From assembly GCA_963745865.1 (NCBI GenBank), contig CAVUYZ010000002.1, positions 437,991 to 501,990 on the forward strand: 64,000 nucleotides of DNA, in the 5' to 3' direction. This document shows positions 54,726 to 63,999 of this stretch, piece by piece. The DNA comes from JAHEDH01 sp963745865 (lineage in GTDB: Bacteria > Actinomycetota > Acidimicrobiia > Spongiisociales > ZC4RG35). A model generated the notes under the pieces. That model saw only the letters and a program-made list of their open reading frames with translations, had not been told where the DNA came from and did no database searches. Each line of letters opens with the position of its first letter. Within the stretch, counting starts at the first letter, position 1. A program made the translations under genes and the position numbers.

Positions 54726-56690
54726 GACGACTCACATCCGCACTGGGGGTTGTCGCGGCACTCATGATGCTGCTCCCGTTGTCTGCGCTCGCGCAGTCGA
54801 CGGAGATCGAGATCGTGAGCGTCGACACCGACTCGTATTCGAACAATGGCGAGATGGAGGTGACGGTCGAGTTCCGCAACCTCCAGGACAACCTGGATCC
54901 GTCGCTGATCTCGGTCACCGCCAACGGCGGCGAGGTGTCCAACGGAACCGTTCGCCTGCTCGAAGAGACGACCGTGGCGCAGGGCGTCGTGCTCGTGATC
55001 GACTCCTCCGGCTCGATGGAGGGGGCCCCGATCGAGGCCGCCAAGACCGCCGCCAAGTCGTTCGTCGACCAGAAGCGGCCGGAAGACTTCATCGCCATCG
55101 TCACCTTCTCCGATGAGGTGACCGTCCTGTCGGAGTTCTCCAACCGTGGAACCGTCCTGAACGAGCGAATCGACTCGATCGAGGCGGCCGGCGGAACCGC
55201 GATGTTCGACGGCATCATCCGGGCCACGGAGCTCTTCTCGGCCGCCGACGAGGGGCAGATCCGCAAGAACATGATCGTGCTCACCGATGGTGCCGACGAG
55301 AACTCGACCGCGACGCTCGACGATGCGACGGCGGCGGTCCAGGCCGCCAACATCCGGACGTTCGGGGTTGCACTCGAGTCCGATGCCTTCACCCCTGATG
55401 CGCTTCAGCAGATCGTCTCGGGTGCCAATGGGTTGTTCCTGTCCACCAGTGACCCCGAACAGCTCTCGGGGCTGTATCAGGAGATCCGTCGCGAGTTGGC
55501 GAACACCCTGGTCTTGCGTTTCAACGTCAACGAGGCGGTCCCGACGGACGTCGAGGTGGCTGTGTCGTACGCCGGGCTGTCCGCACAAACAGCCAGCGTC
55601 GCAGTTCCCGGGTTCCTGATCGAACAGCCGACGGAGACCACCGTGCCTCCAACCACGACCACTGTCACCTATGCCCAGGCACAACCGATCATCATCGAGT
55701 CGAATCTTCCCGACGTCTCCCTCGACGTTGCGCTGGATCGGAGCTCTCGGACTCGGTCTCACCCTTGGACTGTTCCTGTTCATCCTGATCAGCGGTCGCA
55801 GCGAAGAGGACTTCGAACGACTCTCCAATCGTCTCGCCGCATACGGCCGAGGTGGACAAGAGGAGGAGAAGAAGCCGTGGTTCCAGAAGATTCCTCTGCT
55901 GGGCCGATTCACGGCGAAGGCTGAGGAAGACCTCAGAAGCCGGGGGCTGCTCGGGGCGATCAACAACACGCTCGAACAGGGCAACGTGCCGCTCACCGCA
56001 GGCGAGGCGGTCGCCGCCGCATTCGGCTTTGCCGGTGTACTCGGAGTCATTGTCGGGTTGATCAGGCTGGATGCGATTTCAGGACTGGTTGCCTTCATCC
56101 TGGCGATCTTCCTGATCTTCGGGATCATCAACTTCGTCGGAGGTCGCGAGAAGAAGAAGTTCGAGAGTCAACTGCCCGATACATTGACGCTTCTCTCCAC
56201 GTCGCTCCGAGCCGGCTACTCACTGCTCCAGGCCGTCGAAGCGGTTGCCGCCGAAGCCCCAAACCCGACTGCTCGGGAATTCGGACGGGCGATCGCCGAG
56301 GCTCGCTTGGGTCTGCCTGTGACAGAGTCTCTCAACGGGATCACGACCCGTACCCAATCGCAAGACTTCGAGTGGGCTGTGATGGCCATCGAGATCCAGC
56401 GAGAGGTTGGCGGAAACCTGGCCGAGGTGCTGCAGACCGTTGCCGACACCATGCTGGCGAGGAATCGTCTGCTGGGCGAGATCAAGGCGCTGACCGCTGA
56501 GGGGCGGATCTCGGCGTTCGTTCTGGGTTCCCTGCCGTTCGCCTTGTCTGGTTTCCTGTGGGTATCGAACCCCGACTACCTGAGGCCGCTGTTCCAGGAG
56601 ACCTTCGGGCTCATCGCTGTTGGGGTCGGCCTGCTGCTCATCATCGCCGGCATCGTCTGGCTCCGCAAGATCATCAACATCGAGGTCTGA
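54722..56690 (+). CDS. tadB: VWA domain fused to TadB pilus platform protein (frame disrupted)
   Basis: Signal peptide (about 1-25), beta-rich segment, then a von Willebrand A domain with the metal site DSSGS (residues 94-98), GGTAMFDG and LTDGADEN. A Thr-rich linker (TETTVPPTTTTVTY) follows. The frame derails near 55727; in the next frame come LRWIGALGLGLTLGLFLFIL and a type II secretion F (TadB) domain with LPDTLTLLSTSLRAGYSLLQ. Corrected length is 655 residues. Because the first frame has no stop at the junction, I favour one fused gene; a separate tadB starting with TTG at 55728 is the alternative. Confidence 0.8.
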
Positions 56691-56694
56691 ACCC

Positions 56695-57603
56695 ATGTCT
56701 GGAATCGTCTTCCCGGTCGCAATGATCTTCATCGCGGTGCTGGTGCTCGTTCTGTGGATCGGTTCTGCCGTGATCACCGTGCAGAGGACCGCTTCAGACC
56801 GCCTGTCGGTGTATGGGCGAGGCACGGGTTCTCGGGAGGAGGAACTCTCCAAACCGTTCGCCGAGCGCACGCTTGCCCCAGTTGTTGTCCGCGCCGGCAA
56901 GTTCCTCAACCGCTTCACGCCGGTTGGTTATCTCGAGAACGTGCAGAGGAAGCTGCAGTTTGGAGGGATCACCGGTATCGACGCCAGCGGTGTCGTCGTG
57001 ATCAAGGTCGTTGGACTGCTCGTCGGGCTGTTCCTGGCGTTCTTCCTCCGCGACTACGGCGACGGATTGATGCGTCTCTTGATTCTGTTCGGTCCGCCAC
57101 TGCTTGGTTTCTTCGCCTCCGATGCGATCATCCAACGCAAGATCGACGAGCGGAAGTCTGCGATGCTCAAGCAACTCCCCGACACGCTCGATCTGCTGGT
57201 GATCTCGGTGGAGGCGGGCCTCGGGTTCGACTCGGCGCTCACCAGGGTCGTCGCAACCGTTCCGGGTCCGCTCTCGGAGGAGTTCTTCCGGATGCTCCAG
57301 GAGACCCGGGTCGGTGTGAGCCGCCGGGACGCGATGCGCCATCTGATGGACCGGACGGACCTCGACGAGCTCCGGTCGTTCCTGCTTGCCATGATGCAGG
57401 CCGAGGCGTTCGGTGTCGCGATTGCCCGGGTGTTGCGGGTGCAGGCCGATGAGATGCGCGTGAAGCGGCGTCAGCGGGCTCAGGAGAAGGCTTTCGCCGC
57501 TCCGGTGAAACTGGTGTTTCCGTTGGTCTTCTGCATCTTCCCGTCGCTGTTCATCGTGCTGCTCGGTCCGGCAGCGATCCAGATCTCCGACGCCTTTTCC
57601 TGA
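56695..57603 (+). CDS. tadC: TadC pilus platform protein
   Basis: This protein of 302 residues has the type II secretion F domain with LKQLPDTLDLLVISVEAGLG and three or four membrane helices, plus a helix at the N-terminus. It pairs with TadB to form the inner-membrane platform on which CpaF acts. The ATG is four bases after the tadB stop. It is complete and in frame. Confidence 0.92.
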   Translation: MSGIVFPVAMIFIAVLVLVLWIGSAVITVQRTASDRLSVYGRGTGSREEELSKPFAERTLAPVVVRAGKFLNRFTPVGYLENVQRKLQFGGITGIDASGVVVIKVVGLLVGLFLAFFLRDYGDGLMRLLILFGPPLLGFFASDAIIQRKIDERKSAMLKQLPDTLDLLVISVEAGLGFDSALTRVVATVPGPLSEEFFRMLQETRVGVSRRDAMRHLMDRTDLDELRSFLLAMMQAEAFGVAIARVLRVQADEMRVKRRQRAQEKAFAAPVKLVFPLVFCIFPSLFIVLLGPAAIQISDAFS

Positions 57604-57613
57604 GCGCGGTCGA

Positions 57614-58963
57614 ATGCGGCGGCTACGGCCCCTTCATGTAGCCCTCCTGATCCCGTGGATGGTGGCGGTGGTTGCGGCCCGTCTTCCCTCTCCGGGACAA
57701 CTCGTATCTGTGGCATGTGAGCGCCGGAACGATTCAGCTCGATTCTGGATCCGTGATCACCGCTGATCCGTTCAGTTTCACCTTTGCGGGCCACCCGTGG
57801 CGAACTCAAAGTTGGCTGTTCGAACTCTTGTACGGCTGGCTGGACGCGGCAATCGGGCTCACGCAATACACGTGGATTGTCGCGATCTGTGCCATCACGT
57901 TCGCCATCGCCGTCGGGCTCATCATCTGGCGGGGGAGTTCGTCGCTGGTCGCAACTGTGATCCTTCTCGCAGGCACGAGTTGGATCATGGCACCCTTCAT
58001 GAATCCTCGCCCGGTCATCGCCTCGTATGTGTTCTTCGCTGTCGCCTACCTGATCGCCAGCCACCCTCGTTTGCGATGGGCACTGATTCCGTTGACGTGG
58101 GTGTGGGCCTCTGTACACGCCAGCTATGTGCTTGGCATCCTCCTTGTTGGGGTCGTGAGGCTGCGCGACGGCGAGGTTCGCAAGGGGGTGGAGGATGGCA
58201 TGGGCATGTTGGCTGTGTCGTTCTTCACGGCTCACGGTGTGGGAGCGGTGAGCTTCCTCTTGGGGTTTGTTCAGAATCGGGCGGCTCTGTCCTATCTGAC
58301 CGAGTGGTCGACGCCCAACTTCCTGTCGATCGCTTTTGTGCCGGTTGTCGGACTGCTGTTGCTCGTGCTGAACGCCGTCGATGAATGGCCGAATGCGCAA
58401 GCGGGATCTCCTGCTGGTCCTCTTCGGACTCGTCGTGCTGTTCAGCGCTTCTCGGTCGGTGCTCCTCGGGTGGCTCGTGCTCCTGCCCTTTGCGGCGGCT
58501 GGTTTCGGACGGCGCACTGATTCTCGAGTGCTGAGAGGCGAACCTGTTGGCCCGGGCGCCGTGGGCGTGGTGTTGGCGGTCATGCTGATTGTGGTGCCGC
58601 TGGTGGTCCCGTTGGACAGTGGACTCGAGGAGACGAGGTTTCCGCTCGAGGCGGCCAGTGCGCTCGAGGCGGACCTGCCGACGTTCCACGACGACGTGTC
58701 GGGTGGATACCTGGCATATGCTTCGTATCCGGCGTTTCGAGTGTTCGCAGACGACAGGGCCGAGTTGTACGGGGAGTCGTTCTACAAGTCTCTGATCGAG
58801 GCGAGATCAGGTACACCGAGCTGGCGCTCGCTCTTCGAGGACTATGACATCCGGCAGGCGTTGCTCCGGCGAGGGGGACGGTCTGATCACGGCGTTGCGG
58901 GAGAGCGGGTGGCGCACCGCCTACTCGGATGATGAGTTCGTGATCCTGGTGCCGGGGACCTAG
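57614..58963 (+). CDS. GT-C-like polytopic membrane protein linked to Tad genes (frame disrupted at three places)
   Basis: Corrected length is 448 residues. After a first helix (LHVALLIPWMVAVVAARLP) comes LRDNSYLWHVSAGTI, then ITADPFSFTFAGHPW and QSWLFELLYGW. This DPFS..G.PW..xxWL pattern is common in bacterial GT-C-fold membrane proteins resembling mannosyltransferases. Nine or ten helices follow, then a soluble tail ending DEFVILVPGT. One extra base near each of 57689, 58383 and 58867 must be removed. It may glycosylate pilin or another surface protein, which is inference only. The stop shares CTAG with the convergent pilin gene. Confidence 0.65.
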
Positions 58964-59124
58964 GCGTTGGCCAGGCTGGAAGCGATGCCGGAGTATTGAT
59001 TCGAGACCTCTTCGCCGGCGACGGTGACAGCGATGATTGCGACGATGGCGATCAAGAGAACGAGGAGTGCATACTCGGCGAGCGAGGCACCTGTCTCCTG
59101 CTCGGTGGTTTGTAGACGTGTCAC
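58960..59124 (-). CDS. flp: Flp-family pilin 1
   Basis: This short gene encodes 54 residues: VTRLQTTEQETGASLAEYAL.. then a 20-residue hydrophobic helix and a short hydrophilic tail ending SSLANA. The prepilin cleavage site TG/ASLAEY with Glu at +5 is typical of class III (Flp) signal sequences. AAAGGA lies five bases before the GTG. It is second in the minus-strand pilin pair and ends on the same CTAG as the membrane-protein gene from the other strand. Confidence 0.82.
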   Translation of the reverse strand: MTRLQTTEQETGASLAEYALLVLLIAIVAIIAVTVAGEEVSNQYSGIASSLANA

Positions 59125-59214
59125 GTCAATCCTTTCTGAGTTGGTCTCACGATATTCGGCTGCTCACCAGATGGCTACGGGTCGTGCGGCCTATTCGTGG
59201 AACAGACGAAATGA

Positions 59215-59243
59215 GGAGGGGCCCTCACTGTGAGGGCCCCTCC
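59215..59243 (-). terminator. Strong hairpin between the two pilin genes
   Basis: GGAGGGGCCCTCA at 59215-59227 pairs perfectly with TGAGGGCCCCTCC at 59231-59243 around a three-base loop. On the minus strand it follows the first pilin gene and is followed by TCATTT, so most transcripts should stop here, leaving lower expression of the second pilin. Confidence 0.78.
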
Positions 59244-59280
59244 TGGGTAGGTATTCGGTTCTGACTAGGTAGTCAGCTGA

Positions 59281-59466
59281 TCAGGCGCCAGCGAGGCCGG
59301 AAGCGATGTCGGAGAATGCACCCGAAACCTCTTTACCAGCGATCGTGATCGCAACGATTGCGATGATGGCGATGAGCACGACGAGGAGCGCATACTCCAC
59401 CATCGATGCACCACGCTCGTCGTCTCTGACGGCTGCGATGAGTTCGGTAATCTTTGCAAGAAGCAT
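59281..59466 (-). CDS. flp: Flp-family pilin 2 (probable major pilin)
   Basis: This 61-residue prepilin has a charged leader (LLAKITELIAAVRDDERG), cleavage site RG/ASMVEYALL with Glu at +5, a hydrophobic helix of about 20 residues and a short Gly/Ala-rich tail. An ideal AGGAGGT precedes the ATG. Being promoter-proximal, with a strong ribosome binding site and a terminator right after it, it is the likely major subunit. Confidence 0.92.
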   Translation of the reverse strand: MLLAKITELIAAVRDDERGASMVEYALLVVLIAIIAIVAITIAGKEVSGAFSDIASGLAGA

Positions 59467-59559
59467 CTTGGACCTCCTATTGATGTGGGATGCTTAAGCA
59501 CAAGGTAGCCATACTGGCCGGTCGACCCATGGGTCTATGGGCCTATCTCGAGCGGATTG

Positions 59560-60188
59560 CTACTTGCCGAGCCCAAGGCGTATGGCTTCCACTGCAGCCT
59601 GGGTTCGATCCGAGACGGAAAGCTTCTGGAAGATCGATGCGAGGTGGTTCTTCACTGTCTTCTGGGAGATGAACAGTTCCTCTGCCAACTCCTCGGTGCT
59701 CGAGACTCCGCGTGCCAGATGGGTGAGGAGTTCCCGTCTCACGATCGGTCAGGCTCGCGGCACCCGGATCGAACTGAGGGGATTGATTGTCCTCGAGGAT
59801 CGATGCCACTTCAGCTTGGTCGCCGTCGAGACTTCATTCCGGCATTGACGGCCCTGATCGCCGCGGCCAGATCGTTGAGTCTCGTGGACTTGGAAAGGAC
59901 TCCGGCGGCGCCTGCGGCGAGTAGCTCGGCGCGGGTCGAGTCATCGGCATGCATCGATACGACCAGGATGGGCGTATCGACACGGGCATCGAGCACTGCT
60001 CTTCCTCCGGCCCCTGGCATCTCCAGGTCGATGAGCAGCACGTCAGCCGGCTGGGATTCGAGCGCACGCAGGAGGTCTTCAGCCGTCGCCGATACGCCGA
60101 CCACTCGCAAGTCGGGCACGCGTCCGAGCGCGTCTCTGATCCCCTCTGCGAACAGTTGATGGTCATCGGCAATCGCCACCCGGATCAT
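59560..60188 (-). CDS. NarL/LuxR-family response regulator (frame disrupted at two places)
   Basis: Corrected length is 208 residues, normal for the family. The receiver domain has the acidic pair in VAIADDHQLF, phospho-Asp in LLIDLEMPGAGG and Lys in GVLSKSTR. An extra base near 59831 breaks the linker (LDGDQAEVASILEDN..) and another near 59737 breaks the start of the LuxR helix-turn-helix (SLTDRE, then RELLTHLARG). The recognition region ISQKTVKNHLASIFQKL is clear. Its ATG overlaps the kinase stop (ATGA). It lies next to the pilin genes and may control them. Confidence 0.87.
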
Positions 60189-61699
60189 GTGTCTCCCCAT
60201 TCGAGTTCGACAGTTGTGCCTGGCACATCTGCATCCAAACCTGCTCTGCTGGAGATCTGCAATCTCAGTCCGGATGCGCTGGCCCGCTCGTGCATGCCTA
60301 CGAGTCCGAAGTGCCCAGGGGGCCGGAGAGCGGGATCGAAGCCGACGCCTTCATCGGAGACCACGACTCGGCCCCGATCGAAGTCGACCCACCCGGTGAC
60401 CCGAACCGAGTCGGACTTCGAGTGTTTCACAGCGTTGCGGACCGCCTCTCCGACGATCCCGTAGATGTTCTCTGCCAGTGACGGCCGAACAGGACGTCGT
60501 TCGTCGATCACGACGTCAACCGGCGGATACTCGGGGAGATCGGCTGACAGCTCCTCGTCGAGCCGGGATACGAGGCTCGGGGTCCTCCCGACTCTGAGGT
60601 CGGTGACCGTGGATCTGACTTCCTCCACGAGATCGGTGACGCGCCCCCTGAGCGTGTTCAAATGATCGTTGATCTGGCGCTGGTCAACGCCCTGGATGAG
60701 GGCCATGTCGAGGCTCAGACCGAGTGATGCGAGCGACGGGCCGATTTCGTCGTGTAGCTCTCTGGCGAGCCGAACCCTCTCCTCGCGCACGGCGTTGCGC
60801 GTCACATCCTGAAGGAGCAGAGCATTGGCGAATGCGAGCGACACGGGCCGGACGGCTTCTTCGAGTCCCTCTATGGTCGAGGCGTCCAGGGGTTCGCTGG
60901 TACTCAACCTGATGAAGCCGACCCGCTTGTCGCTCACCTTCAGCGGAATGTCGGTCTCGAAGGCAGGGTCGGGAACGATGCCGTATCTGGATAGGAGGAT
61001 TGGGCCGTTCTCGCCTTCGAGAGCCGCAGTACCGGCACTCGAAGGGAACCGACTGGTGATCGCTTCCAGCGCGGCTCTGCCTACGGCAATCGGGTTGATT
61101 TCGTCTCGACTCGTGATCTCTGCCAGGTTGGCGAGAAGTCGGTTCGCGCTCTCGAGGTGCTCGAGCCGCTGCGAGGAAGCGTCGGTTGATGCTTCTGCAG
61201 CCGTGACACGCTCGTTGAGTTCGATGAAGATCTTGCGGATCTGAGCGACGGCGAGTCCGAGCGACAGCGAGAGAATTGCCAGCGGTGCCGCCTCAACGAT
61301 TGAAGTGCCGTTGGCGAGCGCGATGGTGGTGGCGAGGAGAGCCGTCAGCGCCCCAACGGAGAATCCGGGGCGCATGCCGCCGAACATCCCGGCGTATATC
61401 GAGGGCGTGAGAGCGAGGAGAAGATAGGGGCTCGAGAAACCGCCAGTCATCAGGAGAGCGGTCATGGTCAGGGCGACGCCGGTCAGAGTCATGGCGTCGA
61501 GGACGAATTGGCGCTGCGTCACTTCGAGCGGTATCACCGAGGCACCGATGACCCAGATGGATGCCAGGCCGCCGGCGACGTAGATGGTCGGGTCGTTCGC
61601 TCCTTCGGTCACAGAGACAACGATGCCGATGACGAGTGCGAGCCACTGCAGAACGACCACAGTCGTTCGCAGGCGAACATTCCACGTATCTCTCGTCAC
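60185..61699 (-). CDS. NarL-type sensor histidine kinase
   Basis: This protein of 504 residues has five or six membrane helices in the first about 155 residues, a coiled-coil segment, a GAF-like region (about 195-295), then a HisKA_3 domain with VRLARELHDEIGPSLASLGL (His near 316) and a short ATPase domain (NIYGIVGEAVRNAVKHSKSD, DEGVGFDP, GHFGLVGMHERA). There is no extracellular sensor domain, so the signal is probably membrane-associated or cytoplasmic. It is coupled to the response regulator. The GTG at 61699 follows GGGAGAG. Confidence 0.9.
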   Translation of the reverse strand: MTRDTWNVRLRTTVVVLQWLALVIGIVVSVTEGANDPTIYVAGGLASIWVIGASVIPLEVTQRQFVLDAMTLTGVALTMTALLMTGGFSSPYLLLALTPSIYAGMFGGMRPGFSVGALTALLATTIALANGTSIVEAAPLAILSLSLGLAVAQIRKIFIELNERVTAAEASTDASSQRLEHLESANRLLANLAEITSRDEINPIAVGRAALEAITSRFPSSAGTAALEGENGPILLSRYGIVPDPAFETDIPLKVSDKRVGFIRLSTSEPLDASTIEGLEEAVRPVSLAFANALLLQDVTRNAVREERVRLARELHDEIGPSLASLGLSLDMALIQGVDQRQINDHLNTLRGRVTDLVEEVRSTVTDLRVGRTPSLVSRLDEELSADLPEYPPVDVVIDERRPVRPSLAENIYGIVGEAVRNAVKHSKSDSVRVTGWVDFDRGRVVVSDEGVGFDPALRPPGHFGLVGMHERASASGLRLQISSRAGLDADVPGTTVELEWGDT

Positions 61700-61989
61700 A
61701 GCTCACTCTCCCGAAGGTCGGCTCGAGAGTTCAATTGATGGAGTTGACGCTAGTTGGACGCCCGGCTCGCTTCGGTGATCGGTCCTGGCGGTCGCCGGTT
61801 CCGCGCGCTGCGAGTGAGACCGCGGGCGCCACGTGCGCCGCACCTGTGGTGCGCAAGATGGTGGTGCTTCCCCCCTGTCGATGCTCGCGACGAGAACCGA
61901 CATTGCGACTCGTGGACGCGGTGGGACTCGAAGCCGGCACCGGGCTCGACACGACTGCCTTCGGCGGAGAGCGTACGTACACTCTCGGG
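61700..61989. other. Divergent gap between the kinase and uvrB
   Basis: No gene is supported here, although the uvrB frame is open through it: the translated residues are Arg/Ala-rich and unlike UvrB. I searched for a LexA operator of the GAAC-N4-GTTC type and did not find a good one. CGTACGTAC just before the uvrB -10 box is a short palindromic stretch. Confidence 0.45.
61978..61983 (+). promoter_or_regulatory. -10 box of a probable leaderless promoter (uvrB)
   Basis: TACACT is followed by CTCGGG and the GTG at 61990, a six-base spacing without a ribosome binding site. Confidence 0.5.
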
Positions 61990-63999
61990 GTGACTGCGTT
62001 CAAGATTCATTCCGACTTCGATCCGGCTGGCGATCAACCCAAGGCGATCGAGGCACTTTCCGCGGGAATCGAAAACGATGAGCGATTCCAGACGCTCCTC
62101 GGGATCACCGGCTCGGGGAAGTCAGCGACGATCGCCTGGACGATCGAACAGACGCAGCGGCCGGCGCTGGTGCTTGCCCCCAACAAGGCGCTGGCGGCCC
62201 AGTTGGCAAATGAGTTCCGGGAGTTCTTTCCCGAGAACCGGGTGGAGTACTTCGTCAGCTACTACGACTACTACCAGCCCGAGGCGTACATGCCTCAGAC
62301 CGACACCTTCATCGAGAAGGACGCCACGGTCAACGACGAGATCGACCGTCTTCGCCACGCCGCTACATCGGCGCTGCTGACGAGGGACGACGTGATCATC
62401 GTTGCGTCGGTGAGTTGCATCTACGGTCTCGGCTCTCCCGAGCAGTACGAGGGACAGTTGCTCCGGCTGCATCGCGGCGTGGAGTATCCGATGCAGGACG
62501 CGATTCGTCGTCTCGTCGACATCCAGTACGAGCGCAACGAGATCAACCTGGTCAGCGGGAAGTTCCGGGTGAAGGGCGACACCCTCGAGGTGTTCGTCAG
62601 CTACGACGAGACCGTGGTGCGGGTCGAATTCTTCGGTGACGAGGTCGATCGAATCCTGCGGATGGATCCGATCACAGGCGAGGTGATCGAGGAGATGGAC
62701 GAGGTGTTCATCTTCCCAGCCAGTCACTACGTCACCGAGCGTGAGCGGATGGAGAAGGCGGTCGAGTCGATCGAGGAGGAACTCCAGGAGCGGCTGGCCG
62801 AACTCGAGCGCAAGGGCAAGCTGCTCGAGGCCCAGCGTTTGCGGATGCGGACGTCCTACGACCTCGAGATGATGCGAGAGGTCGGATTCTGCTCGGGCAT
62901 CGAGAACTACTCCAGACATCTCGACGGGCGCGCTCCCGGCGAGGCTCCGTACACCCTGATCGACTACTTCCCCGACGACTTCTTGATGATCATCGACGAG
63001 TCGCATGTCACGGTGCCCCAGATCGGCGGACAATACGAGGGGGACCGGAGTCGCAAGGAGGTGCTGGTCGAGCATGGGTTCCGTCTTCCCTCGGCGATGG
63101 ACAATCGGCCCCTCCGGTTCGACGAGTGGCTCGAGAAGTGTCCGCAGATCGTCTTCATGTCCGCCACCCCCGGTCCCTTCGAGCGGGAGCACTCGACCAA
63201 AGTCGTCGAGCAGATCGTCCGCCCCACCGGTCTGATGGACCCTGAGGTCGTCGTCCGACCGACCAAGGGACAGATCGATGATCTCCTCGGTGAGATCAGG
63301 GAGAGAGCTCTCCGCGAGGAGCGGATCTTGGTGACCACCCTCACCAAGAAGATGGCCGAGGACCTGAGCGACTATCTGCTCGAGATGGGGGTTCGGGCGA
63401 GATATCTGCACTCGGAGATCGACACGCTCGAGCGGGTCCAACTGCTCCGTGATCTGCGGCTGGGGGAGTACGACGTGCTGGTGGGGATCAACCTGCTGCG
63501 GGAGGGCCTCGATCTGCCCGAGGTGTCGCTGGTGGCCATCCTCGACGCCGACAAGGAAGGGTTCCTCCGTTCGGAGACCTCGCTGATCCAGATCATCGGG
63601 CGGGCGGCGAGGAACGTCGCCGGCGAGGTCGTGATGTATGCAGACCAGGTGACCAACTCGATGCAGCGTGCCATCAACGAGACCAATCGACGCCGTGGAC
63701 TGCAGAAGATCTACAACGAGGAGAACGGGATCGATCCCCAAACGATCCGCAAGAAGGTGTCCGACATTCTCCAGATCCTGGAGAGCCAGCAGGCGAGCAC
63801 CGAACGTCGCCGCCGGGAGGCAACCGATGTCAAGCGGTCGCTCGACGTCACCGGAGAGGATCTCCCGCGGCTCATCATGAGCCTCGAGGACGAGATGCAC
63901 CAGGCTGCCAAGGAGCTCAGGTTCGAGTACGCCGCCCGCCTCCGGGACGAGGTCGAGGAACTCAAACGTGAGATGCGGCAGGTCAGCGAGGCCCGCTGA
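61990..63999 (+). CDS. uvrB: UvrB, excinuclease ABC subunit B
   Basis: This damage-verifying helicase-like subunit of nucleotide excision repair has 669 residues. Walker A is GITGSGKSATIA. The beta-hairpin region contains YYDYYQPEAYMP. DESHVTVPQ is motif II, and the late helicase motifs are seen in EGLDLPEVSLVAILDADKEG and QIIGRAARN. The C-terminal UVR domain (LRFEYAARLRDEVEELKREM) binds UvrC. I choose GTG 61990 because the conserved N-terminus FKIHSDFDPAGDQPKAI follows at once and a -10 box sits six bases upstream. It is complete, ending one base before the window edge. Confidence 0.96.
   Translation: MTAFKIHSDFDPAGDQPKAIEALSAGIENDERFQTLLGITGSGKSATIAWTIEQTQRPALVLAPNKALAAQLANEFREFFPENRVEYFVSYYDYYQPEAYMPQTDTFIEKDATVNDEIDRLRHAATSALLTRDDVIIVASVSCIYGLGSPEQYEGQLLRLHRGVEYPMQDAIRRLVDIQYERNEINLVSGKFRVKGDTLEVFVSYDETVVRVEFFGDEVDRILRMDPITGEVIEEMDEVFIFPASHYVTERERMEKAVESIEEELQERLAELERKGKLLEAQRLRMRTSYDLEMMREVGFCSGIENYSRHLDGRAPGEAPYTLIDYFPDDFLMIIDESHVTVPQIGGQYEGDRSRKEVLVEHGFRLPSAMDNRPLRFDEWLEKCPQIVFMSATPGPFEREHSTKVVEQIVRPTGLMDPEVVVRPTKGQIDDLLGEIRERALREERILVTTLTKKMAEDLSDYLLEMGVRARYLHSEIDTLERVQLLRDLRLGEYDVLVGINLLREGLDLPEVSLVAILDADKEGFLRSETSLIQIIGRAARNVAGEVVMYADQVTNSMQRAINETNRRRGLQKIYNEENGIDPQTIRKKVSDILQILESQQASTERRRREATDVKRSLDVTGEDLPRLIMSLEDEMHQAAKELRFEYAARLRDEVEELKREMRQVSEAR

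Noticed and set aside
19182..59831. Programmed +1 frameshifting as a genome-wide mechanism
   Set aside because: The break sites share no slippery sequence, rare codon or stop codon in the zero frame, and some breaks are losses. Sequencing error is simpler. It would deserve a second look only if reads confirm all sites.
61700..61990. LexA (SOS) box upstream of uvrB
   Set aside because: I looked for GAAC-N4-GTTC and close variants on both strands and saw no convincing match.
62122..63900. A 592-residue minus-strand ORF opposite uvrB
   Set aside because: It mirrors uvrB codons and has no recognisable domain; uvrB is certain.
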